From NCBI GenBank assembly GCA_020746875.1, contig JAGTJL010000019.1, positions 930,001 through 994,000 on the forward strand: 64,000 bases of DNA, given 5' to 3'. Made by a program: the position numbers and the translations under genes. The notes under the pieces were generated by a model that was not told the origin of the DNA, searched no databases, and saw nothing but the letters and a program-made list of their open reading frames with translations. Within the stretch, counting starts at the first letter, position 1; the number at the start of each line of letters is the position of its first letter. The DNA comes from Rhexocercosporidium sp. MPI-PUGE-AT-0058 (taxonomy: Eukaryota; Ascomycota; Leotiomycetes; Helotiales). Below, one piece after another: positions 24,102-34,639 of the stretch.

Positions 24102-25211
24102 TCAATTTCCTCGAAGGGACAAGCCTTCCTGGAGACGAGCACATTGCTGCTGAACGAACTCGAACTGTCTATTCTTATCCGTTTTATCCTCCATAAGTTC
24201 GCGAGCTTTCCGTTTTTCTTGGTTGAGCTCATTTTTCGTCCTGTTCCAAGCCAGAGTTCTCTCTTCCAATGCTCGAGTCTTCGCTTCAAGTTCTGTTTGC
24301 AAAACCTCCCTTGCTCGTTGCCGCTCTTCGATCTCTTCTCTAGATCGGTTGAGAGCAATCTCTAACGCCCTTGTGCTTTGTCTAAGAGTCTCCAATTCTA
24401 GGCAAACACGGTTCAGAGTCGCGTCTTTCTCTGCATTATCGCGAATCGATGCCCTCGTTATCCCAACACTTGGGCTAGCCCTTGCTGAGTCGCCAGTTTC
24501 CGCAGCTGCATTATCAAGGGGTTTGCTCTTATTTGCTCGGAGTTCGCGAATATTCTGTCTAAGAAGGCGTATTTCTTCGTCCTGTGCTTGGATGTGACTC
24601 TGGAAGTTATGCAACTCCTCATTCCTCCTCCTCTGAATATCCATAACCTGATGCGTGAATCGATCTTTCTGCTCCCGCATCTCCGCATGTTTTTGAATCT
24701 GTATATTCCTCAGCTGCTGCTGAATCCCGTTCTTCTCTTCGGTATGGACTGCATTGTTTCGAATGATCTGAGCAAGATTGTCTTGCAAAATGGCCTGCTT
24801 CTCAAGTCGATGTGCCTCGTCTTTCCTCCCTAGCTCGACTTGTAATCTTCCGACTTCGTTAGCACTCCTTTCGAATTGCTGAGCTAGTAGATCTGCTCGA
24901 TTTGTTGCTTCAGCACAGCGTCTTTCCACTCGTCCAACACGATTGAGAGCATCCTGCTTCAATTTGATCATCCGATTCAGCTCGATACTAAGATCTACCA
25001 CCTGAGAGACATGCCCCGCTGCAGCATTCAGCGAGGGTTGGATATCAGAAGATTGATATAGAGGTACTGGTCTCTCTGCGATGGGTGCGAGGGTGCGAGA
25101 CCTTTGTTTCCGCGGAGGAGGAGGAGTAGGCCTTGTTTCGTTGTCGTTGCTGCTATCACCGAGAATGTTTACCCGTACCAAACTAGCCTTTTGTTTGAGT
25201 TTATGGAACAT
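24102..25211 (-). CDS. Coiled-coil protein, 369 aa
   Basis: An uninterrupted frame with an ATG at 25211. Residues 1-60 are Pro/Arg-rich and disordered (RPTPPPPRKQRSRTLAPI). From about residue 75 to the end it is an almost continuous heptad-rich coiled coil, high in Glu, Gln, Arg and Leu, broken by a Ser/Ala linker near residues 228-250. No enzyme or binding motif is seen. A scaffold or tether role is plausible but only inferred from shape. It lies on the same strand as, and 426 bp downstream of, the ubiquitin-like gene; whether the two act together is unknown. Confidence 0.8.
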   Translation of the reverse strand: MFHKLKQKASLVRVNILGDSSNDNETRPTPPPPRKQRSRTLAPIAERPVPLYQSSDIQPSLNAAAGHVSQVVDLSIELNRMIKLKQDALNRVGRVERRCAEATNRADLLAQQFERSANEVGRLQVELGRKDEAHRLEKQAILQDNLAQIIRNNAVHTEEKNGIQQQLRNIQIQKHAEMREQKDRFTHQVMDIQRRRNEELHNFQSHIQAQDEEIRLLRQNIRELRANKSKPLDNAAAETGDSARASPSVGITRASIRDNAEKDATLNRVCLELETLRQSTRALEIALNRSREEIEERQRAREVLQTELEAKTRALEERTLAWNRTKNELNQEKRKARELMEDKTDKNRQFEFVQQQCARLQEGLSLRGN

Positions 25212-25636
25212 AACGGAATGTTTGATGTTTGTTATTAATTGAATTCATGTCGTCAAGAATACTTTACGTCTCAAAGCCAACTGTTGGGGGTGGTTAGGAA
25301 GGCAGCATCGCTGAAGCTGGAGAGCCTGGTGCCAAGAGGTGGCTTGCTGCCAGGTGTTGATTGCATAAGGCTGCGAAACTGGACCAACTGAATGGAAAGC
25401 TGCCATGCGGACCAGTTCTAGTGCATGTTTGAACAGCTGACTGCTTTTACTCACCAAATACGACATTGTGCATCGGAAGGACAGGCTGTCTCACATCAGG
25501 AGAGGTACCTCCGATGGCAAACAGCATCACAGCAATCGGATCACTTAATGAAAGAAGGCAAGAACGATAGAGTAAAGTGCAGATATATGATGTCAAGACC
25601 TAACATGATTCTCAAGTCGAATTAATTCATTTGCCT
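25212..25636. other. Intergenic region
   Basis: Promoter of the coiled-coil gene and 3' flank of the ubiquitin-like gene. The frame of the latter's last intron, if retained, would end at 25593 inside this interval. Nothing else seen. Confidence 0.5.
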
Positions 25637-26437
25637 TCAAAGTCCTCTTCCCCCTCTCAATCTCATGACCAGGTGAATGGTGCAATTCTGTGATTGTGTC
25701 AGTGATGTCCGGACCAATAGAGCATTTTTGAGGTACCTCGCCGAAGTTATAACTTTCCAATGTTTTTTCTGTAGTTTCAATCAATCAGTAACCAAGCTAT
25801 CATGATATACAACAGAGATATTCGTACCATCCTCGAGCTGTTTACCTCCCCAGAGGAAACGATAGTATTCAATTTCCAATGCCTTCTCATCTCCCAACTT
25901 CTTCCGCAGCTGCTTCACTTTCCAAGATAGACCGACGCCGTGAAGGGTCAGAGTCTTTCCATCTAGGTCTCTGAACATGACATTGTTGAGCATGACTGGG
26001 CCGGAGTTCTTGCTGGAATATGGAGGCGGGTTGATTGCAGGAGCTACAGAGCGAGTGAAGAATATTGTGTCACCCTGTTAAAGTCAATGATTCGTGTCTA
26101 TTGCAGTTCGAAAATGTGATGAACTAACATCTTGAACGCCGTGAGAAGATAACGTCGTGTTCGCTGTATGGACTTAGCTTTAGGAACCTTTCTACATCTT
26201 CCTCAAATATCGGTTTGGAAACTCACAATCGGACAGCTCTTTATCTGCGAACGCGATCGAAATATTTTTCCAACCTTGAGGATTGGAAAGTTGTTCGGCA
26301 ATCAATTTCTTGAGACCCTGAATAGTTTGGGATGTAGGAACTCCATTCAATCGCCGGCTCAGACCATCGTTCGAATTCACTTCTTCGATGTATAGGAAGT
26401 TCTGAGCACCCTCTTCATCTGGCTTCCAGTCTGCCAT
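25637..26437 (-). CDS. Tandem ubiquitin-like protein with C-terminal LRGG, 191 aa, five exons
   Basis: Exons 26227-26437, 26129-26163, 25828-26074, 25737-25768 and 25637-25687 join in phase to 191 residues. Two ubiquitin-like folds are visible. The first spans about residues 14-90 and ends GDTIFFTRS. The second spans about 115-188 and keeps the ubiquitin signatures GKQLEDG (Lys48 equivalent), TLESYN and IHLVMRLRGG. After Gly187-Gly188 three residues (RGL) follow, as in ubiquitin precursors that are trimmed by a protease before conjugation. The LRGG end depends on the last intron (25688-25736, GTACCT donor, CACTGAC branch, CACAG acceptor). The domain match to ubiquitin across the junction is strong proof of that splice. 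Known modifiers with two Ubl units include ISG15 in vertebrates, but the N-terminal half here is too diverged to claim orthology. It is divergent from an RBR E3 gene. Confidence 0.88.
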
Positions 26438-26823
26438 GATCAGATACTATAAGAGGTACGAGAAGACTGTTCAGATTCTAATATCAACACAATAACAAGA
26501 GGGTTAGCAGGATGGGCGGGGTCAGGCTGTAGGATTTCGTGGGATTCGGTGAAGAGTGCGGCTTGAGACATTTTTCAACTCTGTGACGTGGACTGCAGTG
26601 AGGCTGCATTTGACTAAAATTTGCTTCCATTATCTGTCTGCCTCGTGTGACAAATGTCTGCAGTAAGGCTAGCTGTGGTCTCGAAAGCCAAGGCAATTGG
26701 GGGGGGGGGAGGATTATCTTGGCATCAGGCTCGCCGACAACGACCGCAGCCTCAGATAATCAAGACTCAAAGTTCTTCTGATCTTTGGAAACTAACTCAC
26801 AACTCTTGTTGACGCTGTAGGCT
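26438..26823. promoter_or_regulatory. Shared divergent promoter of the Ubl and RBR E3 genes
   Basis: 386 bp separate the two start codons, so both promoters overlap or abut. It contains an 11-nt G run (26699-26709), an unusual element that may be structured or length-variable. No other operator recognised. Confidence 0.6.
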
Positions 26824-28205
26824 ATGGATGACGACGATTTCTCTGCTTGGAAAATCTGCTGGCAGGTGAACTTACTCTTCCACAAACGGGTCTCAGCGAA
26901 GCCACAAAAATGCATCGTTTGTTCGCAGACGAATCCACCTGCCATCGAAACCCTGAGATCATCTTTTTGGGTGGAAGCTACCCGATGCTCGGCAGGCCAC
27001 AGGCAAGTAACTTATTCCGAAACACAACTACCATACAGTCTTGGAGTCTGTGCAGTATGCGATCAAAAATACATGCTGGACGTGGTTAAAGGCAAACATG
27101 GATGTAGAAGAGAAGGCTGCCGAAGAGTTGTTCAAATACATGAGGCGGAAGTTCAAGGGAAGCTTGTAGCAGAGCCAACATTATTGAAGTAATTATCACC
27201 CTGAAATTCTTAAATATTACTGACATGCGAAGAAACTTTCTGTCACTAGTAAAACGCTGCAGAGTTTACGAATGTGCCGTCCATTGCGACGAAGTTCCAT
27301 ATGACTCGAACCCATCTATTGCCTTTAAACCCCCAACAACACAATGCAACCATGATCGTAATGTTTGCAACCCTTGTCTTAAGACCACATTTGAGGGAGC
27401 AATTCGAGGTGGAAGACTTCAAGATCTGGTCTGTCTTGACACAGAGTGCAAGAAACCTCTGACTCTGGACTCACTCAGGCCATATATTTCTCCAGAGGTT
27501 TTCAAAATGTGGGAGCTTCATTCCTATGTACAGAATATCTCTGGCTAATGTGTGGCAGATACAACAAGAAGCTTGCGTTGGGCCTCATATCGAAAGACGA
27601 GAAGTTCCGCTGGTGTGTTTGTGGGCATGGACAGATTCATACCTTAGGAGGCAAGTCATATCAATCAAAATCAAGCCGATCCGTACTGACAACAAATCGT
27701 AACAGATAGTAGTCCAGAATGGATCTGTCTTTCTTGTAAGCAGCGACATTGCTACATATGCCGAGAGGAGTCCTCCGCGCTTTGCCAACACCTACGAAGT
27801 ATCGACTCCAAGAAGCAGATGCAGAAGAACCAACAAAAGAAAGCAGCCATGCAAGCTTTCGCAGCGTCAGCTCACAAAGCTCGAGAAAATGAAGCGGCAA
27901 CAAAAAGCGAGATTGCTCGAACGACGAAAAAGTGTCCCAAGGCAGGATGCGGGAACAAGATCGAGCGAAATGACGGATGTGGCCATTTCACTTGCAAGAA
28001 GTGCTCCACTGACTTTTGCTGGTGCTGTAAAGTCATTTGGAAGAACAAGAAAGCGTTACATCTGGCGGGGTGTCAAATTGGAGTGAGGTCTACGACAACA
28101 AAGGTAACCTTGGACAAAACTGGATATGCTCCTGGGTGGGACCAAGATCTCGGATACGATATTTCGCTGGACAAAGGACTCTGGCTAATTGAGGGGCATC
28201 AATGA
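26824..28205 (+). CDS. RBR (RING1-IBR-RING2) E3 ubiquitin ligase, 410 aa, four exons
   Basis: Exons 26824-27188, 27233-27508, 27559-27650 and 27706-28205 join in phase. The N-terminal part has its own zinc-type Cys pairs (CIVC, CAVC, GCRREGC). RING1 follows from about residue 133 (YECAVHCDEVP, QCNHDRNVCNPC, VCLDTECKKPL), then the IBR (FRWCVCGHGQIH, WICLSCKQRHCYICRE). A Lys/Glu-rich helical linker precedes RING2 (CPKAGCGNKIERNDGCGHF, then CKKCSTDFCWCC). In RBR enzymes the Cys of the GGC/DGC motif forms the ubiquitin thioester; here it is about Cys336. RING1 spacing CAVHC (C-x3-C) is slightly unusual. Reading GCAAGT at 27651 as a GC-AG donor is needed to keep the IBR frame. The gene is divergent from the Ubl gene; the two could form a modifier-ligase pair, which is inference. 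Confidence 0.87.
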
Positions 28206-28652
28206 TGGATTTGATCAGTGTACGAAGATTTCCCGGGGCTCCACAAGTCAATTGACTCTCCGTCTCTTTCGAGCTCCGAATAGAATAAGAACATCGAATA
28301 GAAAACTTTGACTGTTTTCTACTCCAAGCCATGATTATTGTCACTCCCTGATAGAACCTTTGACTCCGACGCAAACCGAGAGTGGATCTTGGTGCTTGCA
28401 TGCACCACGCCCTTCCCTAACGTGAGAACCCCCATTCTTGACTGACGATTACGTGAAACACGACATCTCATACGGCAAAGATTAATTTGACCGAGATACA
28501 GGTGAACAAAGTCAAAGGGAGCAACATACTTGACGAGACGTGCACTTGAACAAAGACTCGGGACTGATTGTCTTTCTTTCCCTTCCACTTCCTCACTTCT
28601 TCATTAAAAAAAAACTCTATTTCTACCAACTCAGCATCTCCAAAGCTTCAGC
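28206..28652. other. Intergenic region / promoter of the aldolase gene
   Basis: Tail-to-head spacer. A T/C-rich stretch with an A run occurs at 28560-28625 just before the aldolase ATG, a common layout of fungal core promoters. No gene seen. Confidence 0.5.
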
Positions 28653-29807
28653 ATGGGAAGCATCGAGATTCCTCCCGCCAATTCGGGCTTGCAGCATGAG
28701 AGCATCAAAGTGGCCTCTACCTGGTGCGGTCCCGGTCCAGCAGCCTACGACTTCCGAACAGACACAATCACCACACCAACGTTCTCCATGCTGCAAGCGA
28801 TAGCCCAGACCTCACTTGGTGATGACGTATACCAAGAGGATGATAGCACAACATCATTTGAGGCATACATTGCCGACCTGGCTGGAAAAGAGGATGCTCT
28901 CCTCGTGATGTCAGGGACAATGGGAAACCAGATCGCTCTGAGATCTCTCCTCACTCAACCACCGCACGCTGTTCTCTGTCACCAGCAATCTCACATCTAT
29001 GGTGCTGAGGCTGGAGGCTGTTCTTCTCTATCACAAGCACATATGCAGACTGTCACACCCGCCAACGGACTCTACCTTACTCTCGAAGACATCCAAAAGG
29101 CAGCCGTTATCAGCAACAACATCCATGTCTCGCCAACTAGAGTGATTTCCCTCGAGAACACACTCTCTGGAACTGTCACACCTCTTGCTGAAGTTCAACG
29201 CATCTCTGAGTTCGCACGTGCGAACGGGATTAAGTTGCATCTCGATGGCGCACGCATCTGGGAAGCGGTAGCATCAGGAGCTGGTACTCTGAAAGAATAC
29301 CTAGCGTGCTTCGATACTGCACAGATGTGTTTCTCGAAGGGATTGGCTGCACCGATGGGAAGTATCATTGTCGGGCCTAAGTCTGTTCTGCAGCATTCTC
29401 GCTGGGTGAGAAAGAGCATCGGAGGCGGTATTCGCCAAGCTGGAATCATTTCCTCGGCGGCAAGAGTCGCAGTTGAGGAAACTTTCATTGCTGAAGGCGG
29501 GAAGAGACTGAGAGATAATCACAAGAAAGCTAAGTCGATTGAGCAAGCGTGGTTGAAGAAGGGAGGGAAAGTTTTGAGACCTGCGGAGACAAATATGGTT
29601 GTCTTGGACTTGGCTGCAAGTGGGGTTGCAGTCGAGGATTTAATTCGAGTCGGGAAAGAGGAGGGGGTTAAGTTGATGGGTGGTAGAATTGTCGTTCACT
29701 TCCAGATTGTGGACGAGGCTTTCGTGAAATTGGAGAAGGTTATGGACAGAGTTTTGGCGGAGAAGAAATCGGAGGTAACCTCTAATGAGCAGTCGGTATA
29801 TAGATAG
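28653..29807 (+). CDS. L-threonine aldolase (PLP-dependent), 384 aa
   Basis: Single exon. It matches the beta-eliminating-lyase fold of low-specificity threonine aldolases: FRTDTITTPTFSML, GDDVYQEDDST near the N-terminus, LLVMSGTMGNQIAL, the HLDGARIWEA strand, and the PLP Lys in CFSKGLAAPMGS (Lys229). The enzyme cleaves L-threonine or allo-threonine to glycine and acetaldehyde, supplying glycine or one-carbon units. Length is typical for the family. No organelle signal is evident, so cytosolic action is likely. It sits at the edge of a run of amino-acid-related genes (permease, FAD oxidoreductase). Confidence 0.92.
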   Translation: MGSIEIPPANSGLQHESIKVASTWCGPGPAAYDFRTDTITTPTFSMLQAIAQTSLGDDVYQEDDSTTSFEAYIADLAGKEDALLVMSGTMGNQIALRSLLTQPPHAVLCHQQSHIYGAEAGGCSSLSQAHMQTVTPANGLYLTLEDIQKAAVISNNIHVSPTRVISLENTLSGTVTPLAEVQRISEFARANGIKLHLDGARIWEAVASGAGTLKEYLACFDTAQMCFSKGLAAPMGSIIVGPKSVLQHSRWVRKSIGGGIRQAGIISSAARVAVEETFIAEGGKRLRDNHKKAKSIEQAWLKKGGKVLRPAETNMVVLDLAASGVAVEDLIRVGKEEGVKLMGGRIVVHFQIVDEAFVKLEKVMDRVLAEKKSEVTSNEQSVYR

Positions 29808-30041
29808 AGCTGAGGGAGTAAAGGTTAGACCTATCTGAAAAGTATAGATATGAAAATCACTAGAAGAATGAACTCGAATTTATGGAGGCGTAAATGATAA
29901 ATTAGATTTTATTTCCCGTCTGTTGACTTGGTAGGGATTTCTCGCTTGGGGAGTGAAACAGGTGTTGGAGTCTGGGGCAACTTGTCTCACTTGCATCATG
30001 ATGAGGCTAGTGTACAATTTGTGTTTCAAATAAGTCTATGT

Positions 30042-30878
30042 TTATGAATTCATTGCAATGATCTTGTCAGCCATTTCTGGAAGCGTATCAGCCATAATAT
30101 CCATCTTCGTGTTAAATATCTCCAAACAAGGCTCCTTATCATAGATCGTGCAATATGCTCCTCGAAATCTACACCCACTTGTTAGCCAAGAATCCCCAAA
30201 TCACAAGTCACGCAACAGAAGGGAGATGAAGAAATCGAGAGAAACATACCCAGCTTTCACAGCAGCACTAACATCCCACATATGCGCAGCCCCAAACCAC
30301 TTCTCGTCCTCCTCATCAAACATCTGCAACATCGGCTTATACGCAGCCATCATCGGCTTATAAACTCCTTTCTTCGTCCCCGTAACCGGATCCACCTCCG
30401 CGAACTGATCGCAGCTCACGAAATTCTCAAGCGGCATTTCCAGTCCAGTTTTCAAAAAGTACCCTCTCACTCTCTTCACATCTCCAGTGGTCAAGCACCA
30501 AACAGTCCACCCCGCCCCTCTCAGCTTCACCATCATCTCCACGCAGCCTGGCCGTAATTCTAGATCCGAATACCCAGCCTGACAGGCATCGCGTTCGGTT
30601 TCCGTGGCGAAGTCGCGTGGGTTAGATATCCCGGACATGTGTAATGTGCGGTAGAAGACTGCTTTGAAGATCTCGTTGTAGGGCGTATACCGTTCGGACA
30701 TGAGGAGGAAGTAGAATTCAAGCTCAGCCGCTTCTTTCCATGTGTACCCAAAGTGCTTCGCGTTAACGTTTTGGGCAAGGAGTCTAGGGCCGAGGATTTG
30801 GTCAATTCGATCGTAGAATGCATCGAATGATACGCAAGTTCCGACTACGTCGAAAACGATGTGCTTTTTTGGTGCCAT
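30042..30878 (-). CDS. HAD-superfamily hydrolase (haloacid dehalogenase-like), 251 aa, two exons
   Basis: Exons 30250-30878 and 30042-30168 join in phase. ATG at 30878 gives MAPKKHIVFDVVGT, where Asp10 is the nucleophile of HAD motif I. Motif II is VWCLTTGD, motif III Lys is in GVYKPMM, and motif IV is FGAAHMWDVSAA. The layout is that of small-cap 2-haloacid-dehalogenase-like fungal enzymes, which dephosphorylate or dehalogenate small molecules; the substrate cannot be read. The frame is open upstream without a better start. It converges with the aldolase gene across 234 bp. Confidence 0.85.
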
Positions 30879-31759
30879 TGCGTCTGGATGGGGTAAGCGA
30901 AATTCTGGCTTGTTCTTGCCTGAATCGAAGCTGTATATTAACTTGAAGTTTGGATATTGAGAACTTAGACAGATCTTGTATAGGTAAGCAGTTGTTATTT
31001 TGCATAAATTGTGATTCAGAGACCAAGAGACGAGTATCATTACTACCCCACTCTGCCCACTTTTATCCCAATCACGTGGAACGTGATTCCGACGGAGGAT
31101 GAACCACTCGAGATAATGCCAGGATGGCATAGGTGTCCAGAAGAAGTCAGTTCATGCTCCGAGATTATGGGGAAGTGGATGAGGAGGAGAATGGCGGGTA
31201 CTGCGAGCTAGCGGAGTGGTTCTTCGGACTAAATCCGAGATCCACTCCGAAGCTTGATACAACCATAAGTGCTTCCTGCTGGCATTTCCGATGCGACACG
31301 CGTTGAAGATAAGTGTCTTGATTGCAGAAAGTCGATAGTTTCAATAAGTAGAAAAATAAGAATGTTTTGGTTGAAACAGAGATGACAAATTTTGAAAGAG
31401 GAAGGCTGCAAGGTGGAGCAAATTTGAGTTCGGAGTTGATTTGGATCTCGCTTAGCATATGTACAGGTGCCCCTCAGCAGGATTGAGCACTGCATTTACT
31501 GGTTGACCGGGAACAAGCATAGCATAAGATGAGTAGCTCTCAAGGTTAAGTCGATTTGTCTGTATCGAGTCTTGAAGTGTCAAGTCTCAAAAGACAAGCA
31601 GTGATCACAACTTCAGACATCATATCATCCCTCCGAGACTTGCAGATTGAGGCAAAGAATTGTGATCAAATTCTACTTTACACCCATCTACGAACAAACG
31701 CTCGATTGCTATCCCGGCATCAAATCAAGCATACTGATAGTTTCGCTTCAGGTCTCCAC
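30879..31759. other. Intergenic region, nothing recognised
   Basis: Promoter of the HAD gene and 3' flank of the permease gene. Short open frames on both strands have no domain-like content. Confidence 0.5.
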
Positions 31760-33777
31760 CTAACTCCACAGAATATTGAGTCTCCTCCACCCAGTTTTGG
31801 GCGTTGGCTCTGGCTCTGGATTTGCGTTCGCAATGTCGATGAAACCCTTCAAATAACGTCAGTATCAGTAGCAAGGAAAATTCGAGGTCATTTCCATCTA
31901 GAACCAATTTTTCCAAGGAAGACCAAAACTTCTCTAGGGCACGAGCTTACCTGAATCGGGATATCCTCCAGCGCAATAATTTTCGTCTTCTTGATGAACT
32001 TATACCCAAAATACAAAATGGCAAACAACGGGATATTGATATAAGAGGCTATGAAAGTCTCATTGTTCCAATGGCCATGAATGAACGTAGCATAACCACC
32101 CGTAAGCAAGATGAGCGAGAGGAGGGTGGCCGATAGCCAGGTAATGTACGGCTGGAGAGGTGCCGCCCAAGGAAGTGCACTGCGAGGAATGCCTTGTTTC
32201 TTGCACCCGTAAAAAAATCGCAGGTAAGTGACACAGATCGTGAGCCAGTTCACGAGAGTTGCGATCGCCACAAGATCTTGCAGCCAGATAAACGCAACGC
32301 CAGCGCCGCTGGACAGTGTCATGAAGCCAAGACACATGGAAGCAGCGAAAAATGCCACAGCGTAGTATGGGATGGAGAACCTGTTCAATCTGGTGAAGAT
32401 CTTGGGAGCTCGGCCGTCCATTGCTAAACCATAGAGGACACGGGTGGAGGCGAGCATTTGGGAATTGTTTGCTGACCAGGCGGATGTTAGGATCATGGCG
32501 TTGATGATCGAGGGAACCGCTTTAATACCCGCACGTTTTGCCGCGACTGGATGATAGTTAGCTGAATTGCTGTAAAAGACTCCGCGAGTTCAAATTCCTG
32601 GAGAGGGGGAAACTCAATCTGTGTACTTACTGACAAATGGCGAGGTTGTTGCTGTTCCACTGTAGAGCGAGATGTCTGGATCATCAGACGAGACAGTCAA
32701 ACCAACCATGAAGATCGATATGACTAATCACCGAGTCAATACAAATCAGATATGTAAAAAAAAAACAGAGAATATACCGTAGAAGAGTAAGACACGAACA
32801 AAAATCCGCTTGGCAGCATCTGGGATTGCTCGTCGCGGGTTCTTTGTCTCCGCAGCAGCCATGGTGATATTCTCGATACCAGCGTAAGCATACAAGCCAT
32901 TATTGAGAGCAGTCCAGACACCCAGAAATCGACCAAGAGAGCCGGTGATCCCGAGGTATTGGACGAAAGGACCCGGTCGCCGCCAGTATTGGAATCCAAT
33001 CGTTTCGTGATTGGGTCCGCCTCCGCAAGTGATAACCAGCGACTGGAGGCATTAGCTCAGTTCAGGCGCTGATGTGGTACCGCCTACCATGATATTCAAA
33101 CCGACGATCAAAGCTATTTTCATCATCGCGAACCAGAATTCCAGCTCTCCGAATATGCGAACGAACAAGCTCGATGAAATGATCATCAAGACGCCAAAAA
33201 TCGTAATCCAGATTGCAGAATTGATCGTTAACCAAAACTCAACAAGAACAGCCGCTGCTACCAGTCTATAAAACAAGAGAATCAGCACAAAATTCAACTT
33301 TGTAACAAGCTATACATGAGATCCGGGTATAACTTACCCAGCAGGAGTCGAGACGAAATACGAATAGATCAAATTCCACCCATTCGCAAACGACAAAGCT
33401 GGATCAACAAAGTACTCTGCATATCTAACAATCCCACCATTCAGAGGGACCAGCGCTCCCATCTCGGCCACTGCGAGCACAACACTATACGACGTTAAAC
33501 CCATGACAAGATACCCAATAAAAGCCCCTAGCGGACCAGACTGCGAGATTGCTCGTCCAGAACTCAAAAACAATCCCGTACCGATCGTACCAGCCAGTGC
33601 AATCATCTGGATATGTCTCTGATACAGTCCCTGGCGCAGCTCCCTCACTTCGAGGAATGCACCGGGGGATTCTACGTCGAGGGCAGGCATGGCGGTCACA
33701 CCGCCCTCGTAGGCTTGAGATTTCTCGTTCGAGTTCACCATGTTTGCTGGGGGGTTTTCGTCTGTGGAAGACATCAT
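31760..33777 (-). CDS. AAT-family amino acid permease, 552 aa, six exons
   Basis: Exons 33338-33777, 33088-33265, 32778-33042, 32631-32723, 31951-32546 and 31760-31846 join in phase. It shows the fungal AAT/YAT signature at the first helix (RHIQMIALAGTIGTGLFLSSG), the MGALVPLNGGIVRYAEYFVDP block, GIENITMAAAETKNPRRAIP, and the SAWSANNSQMLASTRVLYGLA stretch. About 12 membrane helices are visible between cytosolic N- and C-termini. It imports amino acids by proton symport at the plasma membrane; specificity is not readable. Two adjacent ATGs at 33777 and 33774 could start it. It lies downstream of, and on the same strand as, the FAD oxidoreductase and Zn2Cys6 genes, suggesting a common uptake-oxidation function. 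Confidence 0.92.
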
Positions 33778-34639
33778 GTTTGAGTTGAGAAGTTGGCAGG
33801 TCGAACTCCGAGGGCAGGACACCAGATTGGGACACGTGAGGAGGAAGGGAAGTTTCACAAACCAAGCGATGTGGAGGTTTTTATACGCAACAAGGTTTCG
33901 GGGTTATCATCAGCAGGCGGCATGGGCTTTCTCAGCTCGCACTCGCTCTCAGTTAGAATGAGCGACTTCGGATGGCTCCCAATTGCAGCCAGACAGCCAG
34001 AGAGACAGCCATTTCGTTATCTCTGCTGAAAGTGGCGAGGAGCATATCTTGGCTTGGCTACCTAAACCTAACCTGACAGACAAGCGAGCTCGAGGAGGAG
34101 GAGATACAGGGTCCGATGATGGTCCAATTAGAGGTTTTCGTTTTCAAACAATTGATAAGAGAAAAGACAAGATGGCGGGTGTGGCTTGTAAGGAATGTGA
34201 GGAGGGAAGAGGGGTTAGTCCAGTAGGCGACGGTCTGAACGACTGAGTAAACTGGGGAAACGGCAGCGCAAAGCTTTAGTGGAAAGCTGATGGGTGGGGG
34301 TTTTAGCGAGGTCGACCCGTGTAGAAGGTTTGGAGTGGATCTTGTGTGTATGTATAGTGGGTCTGCCTCCTTTGCAGGAGCGGGGAAGTTTCCTGTTGGG
34401 CAAGGAGTTTCCTGGGGTGTTTGTTGGGATTGGGTGATGAGGGATCAGGAATAGATTGCGGCTAGCAGCTGGAGAAAGAATTCTAGGATGTGGATGTTGA
34501 CGCTCGAAATCTGTCTCAGTCGGCAATTTTCGAAGTACAATCAAGTACTTGCACTGCAGTCCAGCCCGTCTGTTTCAGATGTATTCATTCCATCGAAGAG
34601 AAGCTCCAGTCTATTCCCGATCTCCAGATGGTACATCCT
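33778..34639. other. Promoter region of the permease gene
   Basis: About 860 bp between the oxidoreductase stop and the permease start. A TGATAAG motif at about 34149 matches a GATA-factor site (HGATAR), compatible with nitrogen control, but one site is weak evidence. No gene seen. Confidence 0.45.

Noticed and set aside
25593..25636. Ubl protein ending at the 25593 stop as the main product
   Set aside because: The ubiquitin alignment clearly demands splicing of the last 49 nt intron, ending in LRGG at 25637; the longer form is kept as a possible retained-intron isoform.
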